64,000 bases of DNA from contig CAWBGK010000010.1 of assembly GCA_963788305.1 (NCBI GenBank), positions 1 through 64,000 on the forward strand, given 5' to 3'. Shown here piece after piece: positions 9,712 to 19,200 of this stretch. Under the pieces are notes generated by a model, which was not told where the DNA came from, searched no databases, and saw only the letters and a list, made by a program, of their open reading frames with translations. The stretch is from UTCFX2 sp963788305. GTDB lineage: Bacteria; Chloroflexota; Anaerolineae; Anaerolineales; UBA4823. Numbering within the stretch: position 1 is the stretch's first letter; the number at the start of each line of letters is the position of its first letter. The translations under genes were made by a program, and so were the position numbers.

Positions 9712-11426
9712 GATTTCGAGGCTCACCTGGATTATGGCTTACCCTGGGGGTGATCCTGACCGCCTGCCTGCTGCCGGTGTTCACCAACAATCCCGCGCTG
9801 AGGGAGACGCTTTTCACAATCCTGCTCTCCATCGCGATGGCAAGCAGCTTGAATATCATCCTCGGATATACCGGATATATCAGCTTTGGCCACATCGTCT
9901 TTTTCGGGCTGGGCGGATATGTCGGGCTGTATTTATTAAGCACGGCTGGTCTCTCGCTCTGGATTGCGATCCCGGCTGGCGGCGCGGCTGCTGCGCTGCT
10001 CGCTTTCCTGCTTGGCAAGGCCATCCTGCGCCTGCGCGGCGCTTATTTTGCGCTGGCGACGATCGGCGTCAACGAGGCGATGCGGGCGCTGGTGATCAAT
10101 TTACCCCGTCTCGGCGGATCGACAGGGATCGCGCTGCACTTCAGCGTCTATGAAGCATACGGCGGCGCGACCACGGCGCTCTGGTTAGCCTATGGGATGA
10201 TGATCCTCCTGACTCTTGCGATCATCCTGCTCAGCTACAGGATCAAGACGAGCAAATTCGGCCTGGGGTTGATGGCGATCCGTGAAGACGAAGATGCCGC
10301 CGGGGTGATGGGGATCGACACGACCAGCTCGAAGACCTGGGCATATGTCCTCTCGGCGATCGTTCCAGGGATGGTCGGGGTCGTCTACTATTTCAAGAAC
10401 AGCAGCATCGAGCCCGGCGATGCCTTCAACCTGTCGGCATCGATCGAGTATCTGGTGATGGTGATGCTGGGGGGCAGCGGAACGGTGGTGGGACCGGTAT
10501 TGGGTGCGGCCGGCTACGAGATTTTGCGCGGCTTTCTCTTATTAAGCCGCCTGTTTAAGAATATCCAGCTTACCGTGGCAGGTTTGCTCCTGCTGCTGGT
10601 CATTTTATTTATCCCGGCAGGCGCGCTGGGCTGGTTGCGCAGGCGTTTCCCGACTTCTGAGGAAGATCCTCGTATGACGATCTTGAATTTAACCGGCGTT
10701 TCGAAGTGGTTTGGCGGGCTGAGGGCGCTGACCGAAATCAACATTGACCTGCCTGAAGGCCAGGTGTTAGGGCTGATCGGCCCGAATGGAGCCGGCAAGA
10801 CTACCCTGTTCAACGTGATCAACGGTATTTATTCGCCAGAAGAAGGGCGCGTCACCTTTCGGGGCCGGGATATCACCGGCGAGAACCCCTTTCACCTGGC
10901 GCGGATGGGGATGGCCCGGACGCACCAGATCGTCCGACCTTTAAACGAGCTGACCGTGCGTGAGAACGTGATGGCCGGCGCCTGCTTTGGGCGAGAGTAT
11001 AAGAGCCTGAGCGAGGCCGGGAAAATCGCAGACGAGGTGATGAAATTCGTCGGGCTTGATAAGCACAGCGGACAGCTGGCAAGCAGCCTGAACATCGCCG
11101 AGAAAAAACGCCTTGAATTGGCGCGCACGTTGTCTGCGCGGCCTTTTCTGCTGTTGTTGGATGAGGTATTGGCCGGACTGAACCCGTCCGAAATCGCGAT
11201 TATGGTCGAAGCTATTCTGGGGGTGCGCGACCAGGGGGTTTCCATCATCATGATCGAGCACGTGATGCAGGCGATCATCCATGTTTCTGACCGGATCATG
11301 GTGCTGAATTATGGTCAGCAAATCGCAGCAGGGACGCCGGCGGAGGTTTTGCAGGACAAACAGGTTATCGAAGCTTACCTGGGCAAGCCTGAGGATGCAG
11401 AAAAGCTGATCGGAAGCGAGCAGTAG
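9708..11426 (+). CDS. livM-livG: LivM permease fused to LivG ATPase
   Basis: One 572-residue frame. Residues 1 to about 315 are LivM (NIILGYTGYISFGHIVFFGLG, GLMAIREDEDAAGVMGI, YLVMVMLGGSGTVVGPV). From about residue 323 it is LivG: Walker A GPNGAGKTT, the LivG-type signature region SLNIAEKKRLELARTLS in place of canonical LSGGQ, Walker B FLLLLDEVLAGLN and the H-loop IIMIEHVMQ. Fused LivM-LivG proteins exist in other bacteria. Here an ATG at 10674 with GAGGAAG eight bases upstream marks exactly where a separate livG would start, and a TGA at 10658 in another frame would end a separate livM. In this error-rich sequence the fusion may therefore be artificial. Confidence 0.87.
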   Translation: MRFRGSPGLWLTLGVILTACLLPVFTNNPALRETLFTILLSIAMASSLNIILGYTGYISFGHIVFFGLGGYVGLYLLSTAGLSLWIAIPAGGAAAALLAFLLGKAILRLRGAYFALATIGVNEAMRALVINLPRLGGSTGIALHFSVYEAYGGATTALWLAYGMMILLTLAIILLSYRIKTSKFGLGLMAIREDEDAAGVMGIDTTSSKTWAYVLSAIVPGMVGVVYYFKNSSIEPGDAFNLSASIEYLVMVMLGGSGTVVGPVLGAAGYEILRGFLLLSRLFKNIQLTVAGLLLLLVILFIPAGALGWLRRRFPTSEEDPRMTILNLTGVSKWFGGLRALTEINIDLPEGQVLGLIGPNGAGKTTLFNVINGIYSPEEGRVTFRGRDITGENPFHLARMGMARTHQIVRPLNELTVRENVMAGACFGREYKSLSEAGKIADEVMKFVGLDKHSGQLASSLNIAEKKRLELARTLSARPFLLLLDEVLAGLNPSEIAIMVEAILGVRDQGVSIIMIEHVMQAIIHVSDRIMVLNYGQQIAAGTPAEVLQDKQVIEAYLGKPEDAEKLIGSEQ

Positions 11427-11427
11427 C

Positions 11428-12161
11428 ATGGCGATTTTCGAAGCCCACGAGATTTCCTCCGGTTATAACGACGTGCAGATCCTCCACGGGACCAACCTGG
11501 TCGTCCAGGAAGGACTGCTGACGGCATTGGTGGGCGCCAATGGGTCTGGTAAAACCACATTGTTGCGGACGATCATGGGCTTGATCCGGCCGCTCCAGGG
11601 TGAGATCATCTTCAACGGAAAAGAAATCACGAACCTGCCGGCGCACCAGAAAGCGGAGCTGGGCTTGATCCTGACGCCCGAGGGGCGGCAGCTGTTTAGC
11701 ATCGATGAGCGTCGTCGAGAATTTGGAGATGGGAGCCACGCCAAAACGAGCGCACCCGCAGCTTCGGGCCAATCTGGAGAAAGTATTCGAGCTTTTCCCG
11801 CATTTGAAAGACCGCCGGAACCAGATCGCGGGCACCCTGAGCGGCGGCGAGCAGCAGATGCTTGCTGTGGGGCGCGGGATCATGGCGGAACCCGTCGTGT
11901 TTATGATCGACGAGATGTCGCTCGGCCTGTCTCCTGCGATGACAACCACGCTGTTCGAGATCCTCGTCCGGCTCAAAAAATCCGGGATGACCCTGCTGCT
12001 GGTCGAGCAGAATGTACAGATGGCGCTTGCGATCAGCGACTATGCCTACGTGCTGTCGGAGGGAAGGACGGACCTGGAAGGCTCCGAGCAGGGAGCTGAT
12101 CAAAAACGAAAAAGTGCGCACCGCCTACCTCGGTTTCGGCGCACAGGAAACCCAGACCTGA
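11428..12161 (+). CDS. livF: branched-chain amino-acid ABC ATPase LivF (two frameshifts)
   Basis: Starts one base after the livG stop. Walker A GANGSGKTT, signature LSGGEQQMLAVGR, Walker B VVFMIDEMSLGLSP and H-loop LLLVEQNVQ are all present, but in two frames. The frame changes near 11700, inside PEGRQLFS / MSVVENLEMGA. It changes again near 12075-12090, after which ELIKNEKVRTAYLGFG is the normal LivF C-terminus and ends at 12161. With both corrected the length, about 244 residues, fits LivF. Energises the importer together with LivG. Confidence 0.85.
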
Positions 12162-12253
12162 AATCGGTGGCTGCGCGCAGGTCTTCAGCTTTTGCGCGAG
12201 CCGGTCAAATCGACTTAGCGGTATTCAAAGGTCAATAGAGAAGGAGCTCAGGA

Positions 12254-13950
12254 ATGAATATCCATAAACATGCCGTCCTGGCCATTTTTACCGCCGCATT
12301 CATGCTGATGGGCTGCACCGCGCCGATCACGCAGGTAGCCCCTGCCGCAACGGCTGTGGAAACAGAAGCAGCCGTGATCGCTGCGGCGGCATCGCCTGCC
12401 CCGACCGAGGCTCAGCCCACCCAGCCGCCTCCGACTTCAGTGCCGACTCTTCCCGCAGCAGACCCAACCTCCGCTCCGACGGTCAATGTGCCTTTAAAGA
12501 GGCGCTTGGGAGCCTGGAGCCGCAGGATGTGTTTCAAAACTTCTATGACATCACCCAGATCCCCCGCCCCTCCGGTCAGATGGAGCAGATCCGGGAGTTC
12601 CTGGTCAACTTTGGGGATGGGCTCGGCCTGGAGACCATCGTCGATGAGGCCGGAAATGTGATCATCCGCAAACCGGCGGCGGCAGGGTTGGAAAATAGCC
12701 AGGGGGTCGTCCTGCAGGCGCACATGGATATGGTGCCCCAGAAAGAAGACGGAAAAGAGTTCGATTTCACGACCGATCCGATCGAGGCCTTCGTGAACGG
12801 AGAGAGCTATCGTCACCGAAGGGACGACCCTGGGCGCCGACAATGGGATTGGCATTGCGATGATCATGGCCATCCTGCAGTCGGAAACCCTGCAGGCCGG
12901 ACCGCTGGAAGCCCTGTTCACCGTGGATGAGGAATCGACCATGGCAGGGGCGAATGGGTTGAAACCGGACGCCCTGCGCGGCAAGATCCTGATTAACATC
13001 GATTCAGAGGAGGAGGGTGTTTTCACCATCGGCGCGGCGGGTGGAGAACACGCCGCCATCCACTCCACTTACCCGCAGGTCCCTGCGCCCGCGGAGATGG
13101 CTGGATACCAGGTCAAAGTCCAGGGTCTCCAGGGCGGCCACTCCGGTGTGGATATCAACCTCGGGCGCGGGCATGCGACAAAAATCCTGGTGCGCCTGCT
13201 GAAAGAGGCCTCAGCCTATGGGCTGCGCCTGGCGAGTCTTTCCGGCGGCACAGTATCCAATGCCATCCCGCGCGACGCGGTCGGATTGGTTTTGATACCC
13301 AATGCTCAAGTGGATGCATTCTCGAGCTTTGCCGGGGAATTTGAGGCCACCGTACAGAATGAGCTCAAGGCAGTTGAACCAGACTTGAGCATCGAGCTGA
13401 CCGCAGTCGAGAGCCCGACCCAGATCATGGACGAAAGCTTCCAGAAAACCCTGATCAACGCCCTGTACGGCACCCCTCAGGGCGTGCTGCGAATGAGCGA
13501 CAGCGTGCCGGGACTGGTCGAAACTTCGACAAACACCGGTGTCACCGACGCCCGAGACGGCAATCTGGTGGTGGACTGCACCGCGAGAAGCTCTGTGGAT
13601 TCAGAGCTGGCGGATACCGCACAGATGATCGCCAGCGTCTGGGAGCTGGCTGGTTATACCGTAGAATTTTCGGGTTCTACAGCGGTTGGCCGCCTGACCC
13701 TGAATCAGCGATCCTGGCGAGCATGAAAGCCGCGTACCTGGACCTGTATGGTGAGGAGCCGGAAATTATGGCTGTGCATGCCGGGTTGGAATGCGGCGCC
13801 ATCGGTGGGAAGTATCCGGATATGGATATGATCTCGATCGGTCCGAACATGAGTGGTGTGCACTCGCCTTCCGAGCGATTGGATATCCCCAGCGTGGAGA
13901 AGGTCATTGCGGCTGCTGTTCGAAGTGCTGGAGAGCATTGCGGAGGATAG
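12254..13950 (+). CDS. M20 dipeptidase (PepD-like) with lipoprotein signal (3-4 frameshifts)
   Basis: Begins with a clear lipoprotein signal (FMLMGCTAP) and an Ala/Pro/Thr linker to about residue 80. The M20 metallopeptidase follows, split by frame changes near 12500, 12805, 13678 and possibly 13915. The two-zinc site can be followed across the breaks: His in AHMDMVPQ, bridging Asp in GADNGIG, Glu pair in DEESTMAGA, Asp in NIDSEEEG and the last His in HAGLECGAIGG. This is the PepD / Xaa-His dipeptidase subtype, normally cytosolic; here it appears exported and membrane-anchored. GAAGGAG precedes the ATG. Probably completes extracellular peptide breakdown beside the Liv transporter. Confidence 0.82.
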
Positions 13951-14117
13951 AAATAGGAATAGGTAATCGAGACTGAAGCGATCTGAGCCAGACTGAATGG
14001 CGCTGTATAAAGCCATGAGGACTCCCTGAAGCTCTCATCGAACCAGTCAGGAAACGCTGGATTAAAGTTAACCAGCCTGTACAGATAAACCACAAATAAA
14101 TTTTGAAGGAGAACGCA

Positions 14118-15959
14118 ATGAAGCTATCAAGACGTGAATTTTTGAAGACGATGGGCCTGGGGGCGGCTGCTGCCGGGCTCGGCAGCGTGACCCAGGCGAC
14201 ACCCGCCGGCGCGAAGGCTGCGGATGGTCCGATTTCGATTCCGATGCCGGAAAACGTAAAAACAGACCTCAAAAAGCGCCTGCAGACCCCCACGCCCACC
14301 GACCCGCTCGCCGCAGAGACGAAGATGGTTGCTCAGAACCTGGAGCCGGCGATCCCGCACGACGAACAGGCCGCCGAAGCGAAGAAAAAGCTGGATGCAT
14401 TGGCGAAGAAGACCGGAAAGAAGCCGAACATCCTGATCTTCCTGATGGACAACGTCGGCTACGGCGACCTCGGCATCAACGGCGGCGGCCTGCTGGCCGG
14501 CGCGCCGACCCCCAACATGGACCGGTTGGGGCGGGAGGGCGTCCAGATGCTGTCGGCCTACTCGCAGCCTTCCTGCACGCCCAGCGCGCTGCACGCCTGC
14601 TGACCGGGCGCCTGCCGATGCGGCACGGCCAGCTGCACCCGAGCTTCGCCGGGCAGGCGGGCTCGCTGGGAGACGAGATCACGCTGCCCGCCCTGCTGAG
14701 CAAGGCCGGCTACGTGACCCAGGGGGTGGGTAAGTGGCACTGCGGCGAGGACGAGGCCTGCCAGCCGCAGAACCTCGGCTTCGACGATTTCTACGGCTTT
14801 CTCGGCTGGTCCGGGCTTTACACCGACTGGCAGGACGAGTGCTTCGCGCCGGAGTTCGCCCTGAGCCCGGAGCGCCAGGCTTACGTCCAGACCGTGCCGT
14901 TCAACCCGCAATGTCGTCCACGGCGTCAAGGGGAAGGGCATCGAGGACATCGACGAGATCACGATCGAGGTCAGCGCCCTGCTCGACGAGAAGTTCGCCG
15001 ACTATTCGGTCGACTTCATCAAGAAGATGGCAGAGAGCGACAAGCCGTTCTTCCTTTACCACTGCTCGCGCGGCAACCACTTCAAGAACTACCCCAACCC
15101 CAAGTACAAGGGCAAATCGCCGGCGAAGTATCCCTACAAGGACTGCATCGTCGAGCTGGACGACATCGTCGGCAGGCTGGTCAAGACGCTCGAGGAAACC
15201 GACCAGCTCGAGAACACGCTGATCTTCATCACCTCGGACAACGGCCCGATGATGGAGCCCTGGCCAGACGCCGGCTTCACGCCGTTCCGGGGCGGGATCG
15301 GCACCACCTGGGAAGGCGGCGTGCGCGTCCCGATGCTGGTCTACTGGAAGGGCATGATCACGCCCGGGCAGGTCAGCGACGGGCTGTACGACTTCTGCGA
15401 TTTCCTGCCCACCTCGCTCGACCTGGCCGGCGCTTCCAACCTGATGCCCAAGGACCGCTACATCGACGGGGTCGACCAGACCTCCTTCCTGCTCGCGGAC
15501 GATGGGTTCTCGAACCGCAAGTACGTCTACTACTGGCTGCAGGATACTTACAGCGGGCACCGCGTGGCCGAGTACAAATTCATGTTCGCAGGGACTTCGT
15601 TCGACGATTTCGACGTCGTCAACGCCGACAGCGCGACGACGCTGGAGACCTATCCGAACGCGAAGCTTTTCAACCTGTACCTGGACCCCAAGGAGCGCTA
15701 CAGCTTTGTTAACCGCCAGACCTTCATGCACTTCCTGATCAGCGATCCGTATGCCTTTCACAAGCAGACGTTCGTGAAGTACCCGCCAAAAAAATACGAG
15801 GCCGTGTTCGCTCAAATCCAGAGCATCAGTGAAGCGAGATTTAGGTCATTTGAATCAGCAGCGCTCCCCTTGCTTTCCTTGAAACCCTTGGGACAAGGGG
15901 TGGTCCATGCCAGTGGAGGTTGGATCCGGTGGGACGCATTTCAGGCTTTCCGGCGATGA
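14118..15959 (+). CDS. Tat-exported arylsulfatase-type sulfatase (two frameshifts)
   Basis: Alkaline-phosphatase-superfamily sulfatase. A twin-arginine signal (SRREFLKTMGLGAAAAG) is followed by the metal-binding DNVGYGDLG. The formylglycine signature is at 14574: Cys-Thr-Pro-Ser, then the frame breaks exactly before the Arg. One extra C after 14585 restores C-T-P-S-R-A-A-R-L-L-T-G-R. A second break near 14912 is bridged by NVVHGVKGKGIEDIDEIT. Later landmarks are VGKWHCG, TSDNGPMMEPWP and GGIGTTWEGGVRVPMLVYW. GAAGGAGAA precedes the ATG at 14118. The last about 40 residues are unlike the family, so the true stop may be nearer 15840. The Cys needs conversion to formylglycine; no competent FGE lies in this window. 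Confidence 0.85.
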
Positions 15960-16127
15960 GAATTTCATCCAGCCGGGCGGCCTGTCCTGCCGCAACCCCG
16001 GTCCACACCCTGGACGCCGGGGCAGTCGCCGCGCTGACTGCCCCGGTAAACCCAACCATGCGAATCGGGCTCAACGGCGGCAAACTGGAGTAGGTTAAGT
16101 ACGCTTCACTAAAAGGAATGATTATAT

Positions 16128-16156
16128 TTGACATTGCGGTTCATATCTTATAAAAT
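16128..16156 (+). promoter_or_regulatory. sigma-70 promoter of the giant surface protein gene
   Basis: TTGACA at 16128-16133, 17 bases, then TAAAAT at 16151-16156, inside an AT-rich strip between GC-rich genes. Transcription would start near 16163, about 90 bases before the ATG. Confidence 0.65.
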
Positions 16157-16201
16157 GAATCATCGCTGATACGATGATTTCACGCCTGCATCGGCGTGAA
16201 A
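16157..16201 (+). promoter_or_regulatory. two overlapping dyads at the start site: operator or leader hairpins
   Basis: GAATCATCG (16157-16165) pairs with CGATGATTT (16172-16180); TTTCACGCC (16178-16186) pairs perfectly with GGCGTGAAA (16193-16201). The two share bases 16178-16180, so they cannot both form fully. The first overlaps the predicted start site, as an operator would; the second would open the mRNA leader. Confidence 0.5.
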
Positions 16202-16253
16202 CAGCCGCACTTTTGAAAGCTGGCGCCGGTTGCTGCCAGAGGAGGATTTCGAA

Positions 16254-19200
16254 ATGAAGCGTTCCCACTTTTCATTCTTGCTCTTTTTCCTGTCCGCAGT
16301 CCTCTTGATCCTGGCGTTTCTGCCGGGCGGCCAGCCGCTCAACGCCGGCCTCTGCCGCCCCCGACCCGCAGCAAATCGTGCAGCGCGCCTGGGAGCTGGT
16401 CAAACAGTCCGGCGCCTACAGCTTTGAGGCCCAGGTCGACCAGATCGCCGTCCCGCTCGCATCTCCGCTGAACGTCGGCAGAGTAAGCAAGCAGCAGACC
16501 GCCCGCCTGGAAGGCAAGACCGACCTGGTCGAGCATAAGATGGAATTCTCGCTTTTTGCGGAAGGCGGCTCGGCGCTCGACGCCCGCTCCGGAACGCAGA
16601 TCAAGATCGACGGGGAGCGGGCTTATTCCCGTCAGGGGCAGGGAGCCTGGCAGGAGATCGACGATTTCAGCTCCGCGATCGCCCCGCAGTCGGACTTCAT
16701 GGCTTTCCTGGCAGGCGCGACGAACATCCAGCTTGCATCCCCAGCCAGTGAGTTCGAAACAGCTCATTACACCTTCGACGTGAACGGCCGCGGCTTCGCT
16801 GCCTACCTGGAAGAGCAGCTCACCGACCAGATGGCCGCCAGGGGCGAGCTGCCTCCCGGCGCGGTCGTCGACCTGTCGAAGCAGTTTGGCAGCCTTTCGG
16901 GCAGCGGAGAGATCTGGATCGGGGCGGACGGACTGCCCGTGCGCCAGGTGCTGCACGTCCAGTTCCCGCCCACCAGCCAGGAGCAGATCCAGGCCGATGT
17001 GACGGTCAGCTTCCGCGATTTCAAGCCGCTGCCGATCGTTGCGGCGGCCAGCCTGACCCCGCTGGAGCGGCTGCGACTCGGCGGTGGGGTCCCAGTCGTT
17101 TCGCGAGCTCTGGCTGCTGGGCGGCTCACTCGGGCTTCTTATTCTTGGATTGATCCTGGGAATGCGCCGCAAGCAGGTGTATGCCGCGATCATCTGCGTG
17201 CTGATCACGGCGATGGTCGGCGGACCTCTGCTCCAGTCCGTCCAGGCGAGCAGCTATGCGCAAAAGCAGTACGCCCAGGCGCATGAGCAGGAGCAGCAAC
17301 AGCAGCTGGAAGCAGTCGCCCAAACCGTCGCGACAACCGCAGACCGCGGACATCAGCCCGAATATATCCCCGCTCGAAGCCGCCCTGGCTGTCCCACCGT
17401 CCGCCGCCGGCTTGCCCGGATTGGCCTCGCCCCTCCTGCTGCCTCGCAGCCAGGAAGGGCCGGACTCCATCGCCGCAGTCACATCGACGCTGGACAGCGA
17501 CGGCAGACGGCCTGACAGATGACCAGGAGCTGCTGCTCGGCACCGAATCGACCATCGGCGACACAGACGGCGATTCGATCTGCGACTTCACCGAAGTGAA
17601 CGGCTTCACCACAGGAGACGGGAAGACCTGGTACGGCGACCCGCTGAACTTCGATACCAACCGCGACAGCATCAGCGACAAGCGCGAATGGGGCAAGGAC
17701 ACGAACGGCGACAACACCCCCGATCTGTGGTCGTTCGATAACGACGGCGACGGGGTGCCAGACCAGCCAGACATGTCGCCGTTCAAATTTAGCACTGCCA
17801 GCTTCGACGAGGCGCATCCCCTGCTGATGAGCTTCGATCACCTGACCCCCAACACCCCCACCTACGTCGAGTTTCAGGTCCGGCCCGTCAACCCGGCCCA
17901 CCTGCGCTACGCCTACGACGTGTTGGATTGGCCCAAAAACGACGTGATGGGGCAGATCATGGACGCGGACGGGAAGACCTTCAAGGATGTCAACCCCGAG
18001 TCCGACAGCCCGCAGGACGAATACGGGGACGTCAAGCTGGTGCCGCTGCTCGAGATCGAAATCGACGGCGAGCCTGACCAACCTGCCGGATGAAGAATCG
18101 TTGAAGGCCTACGGCGTCTCGATTCAAGACCTCAACTCCGACGGGACCAGGAAAGCCTTATATGTGCCCCTGCAGGTCGTCTCAGATGTCGGCAAGAACA
18201 CGGTGGCGTATTACGCCAAGATGCTTTACCTGCCCGCCTCCACCTGGGGCAGCTCGCACCAGGTCCGCATGGTCTGGGCCGTGCAGGCGCTTGTGGACAT
18301 CTGCGCCGAGGACGGCATCGAAGAGGGGATATGCATGGAGTTTGAAACCTACAACGATCCGCAGATCATCCAGACCTACTACGACAACTTCACGCTGACC
18401 GGCTTGAACGTGCGCGAGCAGCACGGCACCCGCTGGGCGGTGACCTATAAAGACCCTGCAGTGATCTCCGGGATAGACAAAGCCGCCCAGATCAACCAGC
18501 TCAACCCGCTCAGCGACCTGGTCTTCGGGTTGGACCACAGCTTCCTGGCCGGCCGGCTGGGCGAAAACGGCAAGCGCGACTTCCCGGTGTCGGAGATCCA
18601 CCGTCGCTTCGATCACACCGCCAATGCTGCGGTCCCGGTCAACCCCGACCGTTTTGGGATCAGCGAAAACATCCTGCTGGTAAACGAATACGAATTTGAG
18701 CATATTGACCTGGCTTATATGCAGATCTCCGTCACCGAGACGAAGAAGATCCTGGGCAATTACACCTCTTCCTGGACCGCCAGCCAGCCGATCACTCCGA
18801 CGATCCTGTTCGCACACGAGGAGTACTACCGCCCGCTGAACATGGATTCGATGGGGTCATACAGCAACATCACCGTCTCAAGCGACGGGCGCCAGTATTC
18901 GCTTTCGCTGCCCAGCAGCGTCCCGGCAGGAAGCAGCCTGGGAGCCGTTGAAATCTTTACCGCGACCGCGGTCAGCTGGGCGCCCTTCATCTTCCAGGAC
19001 GGAGAGTGGCGGGACGCACCGCTGGATCAATACCTTGAAGGGATGCGCAGCATCTACCCGCCCGAGATGATCGATCCCGACCCGGCCGTCGCGGAAGGCG
19101 GGCTTATGTTCCTGGAAGAATATTATGCCAACATCTACCAGGGCTACTTCAGCGTGGTCGAAGAGGGCGCGGAAAAGCTCGAATCCCCGTTCGAGGAGAC

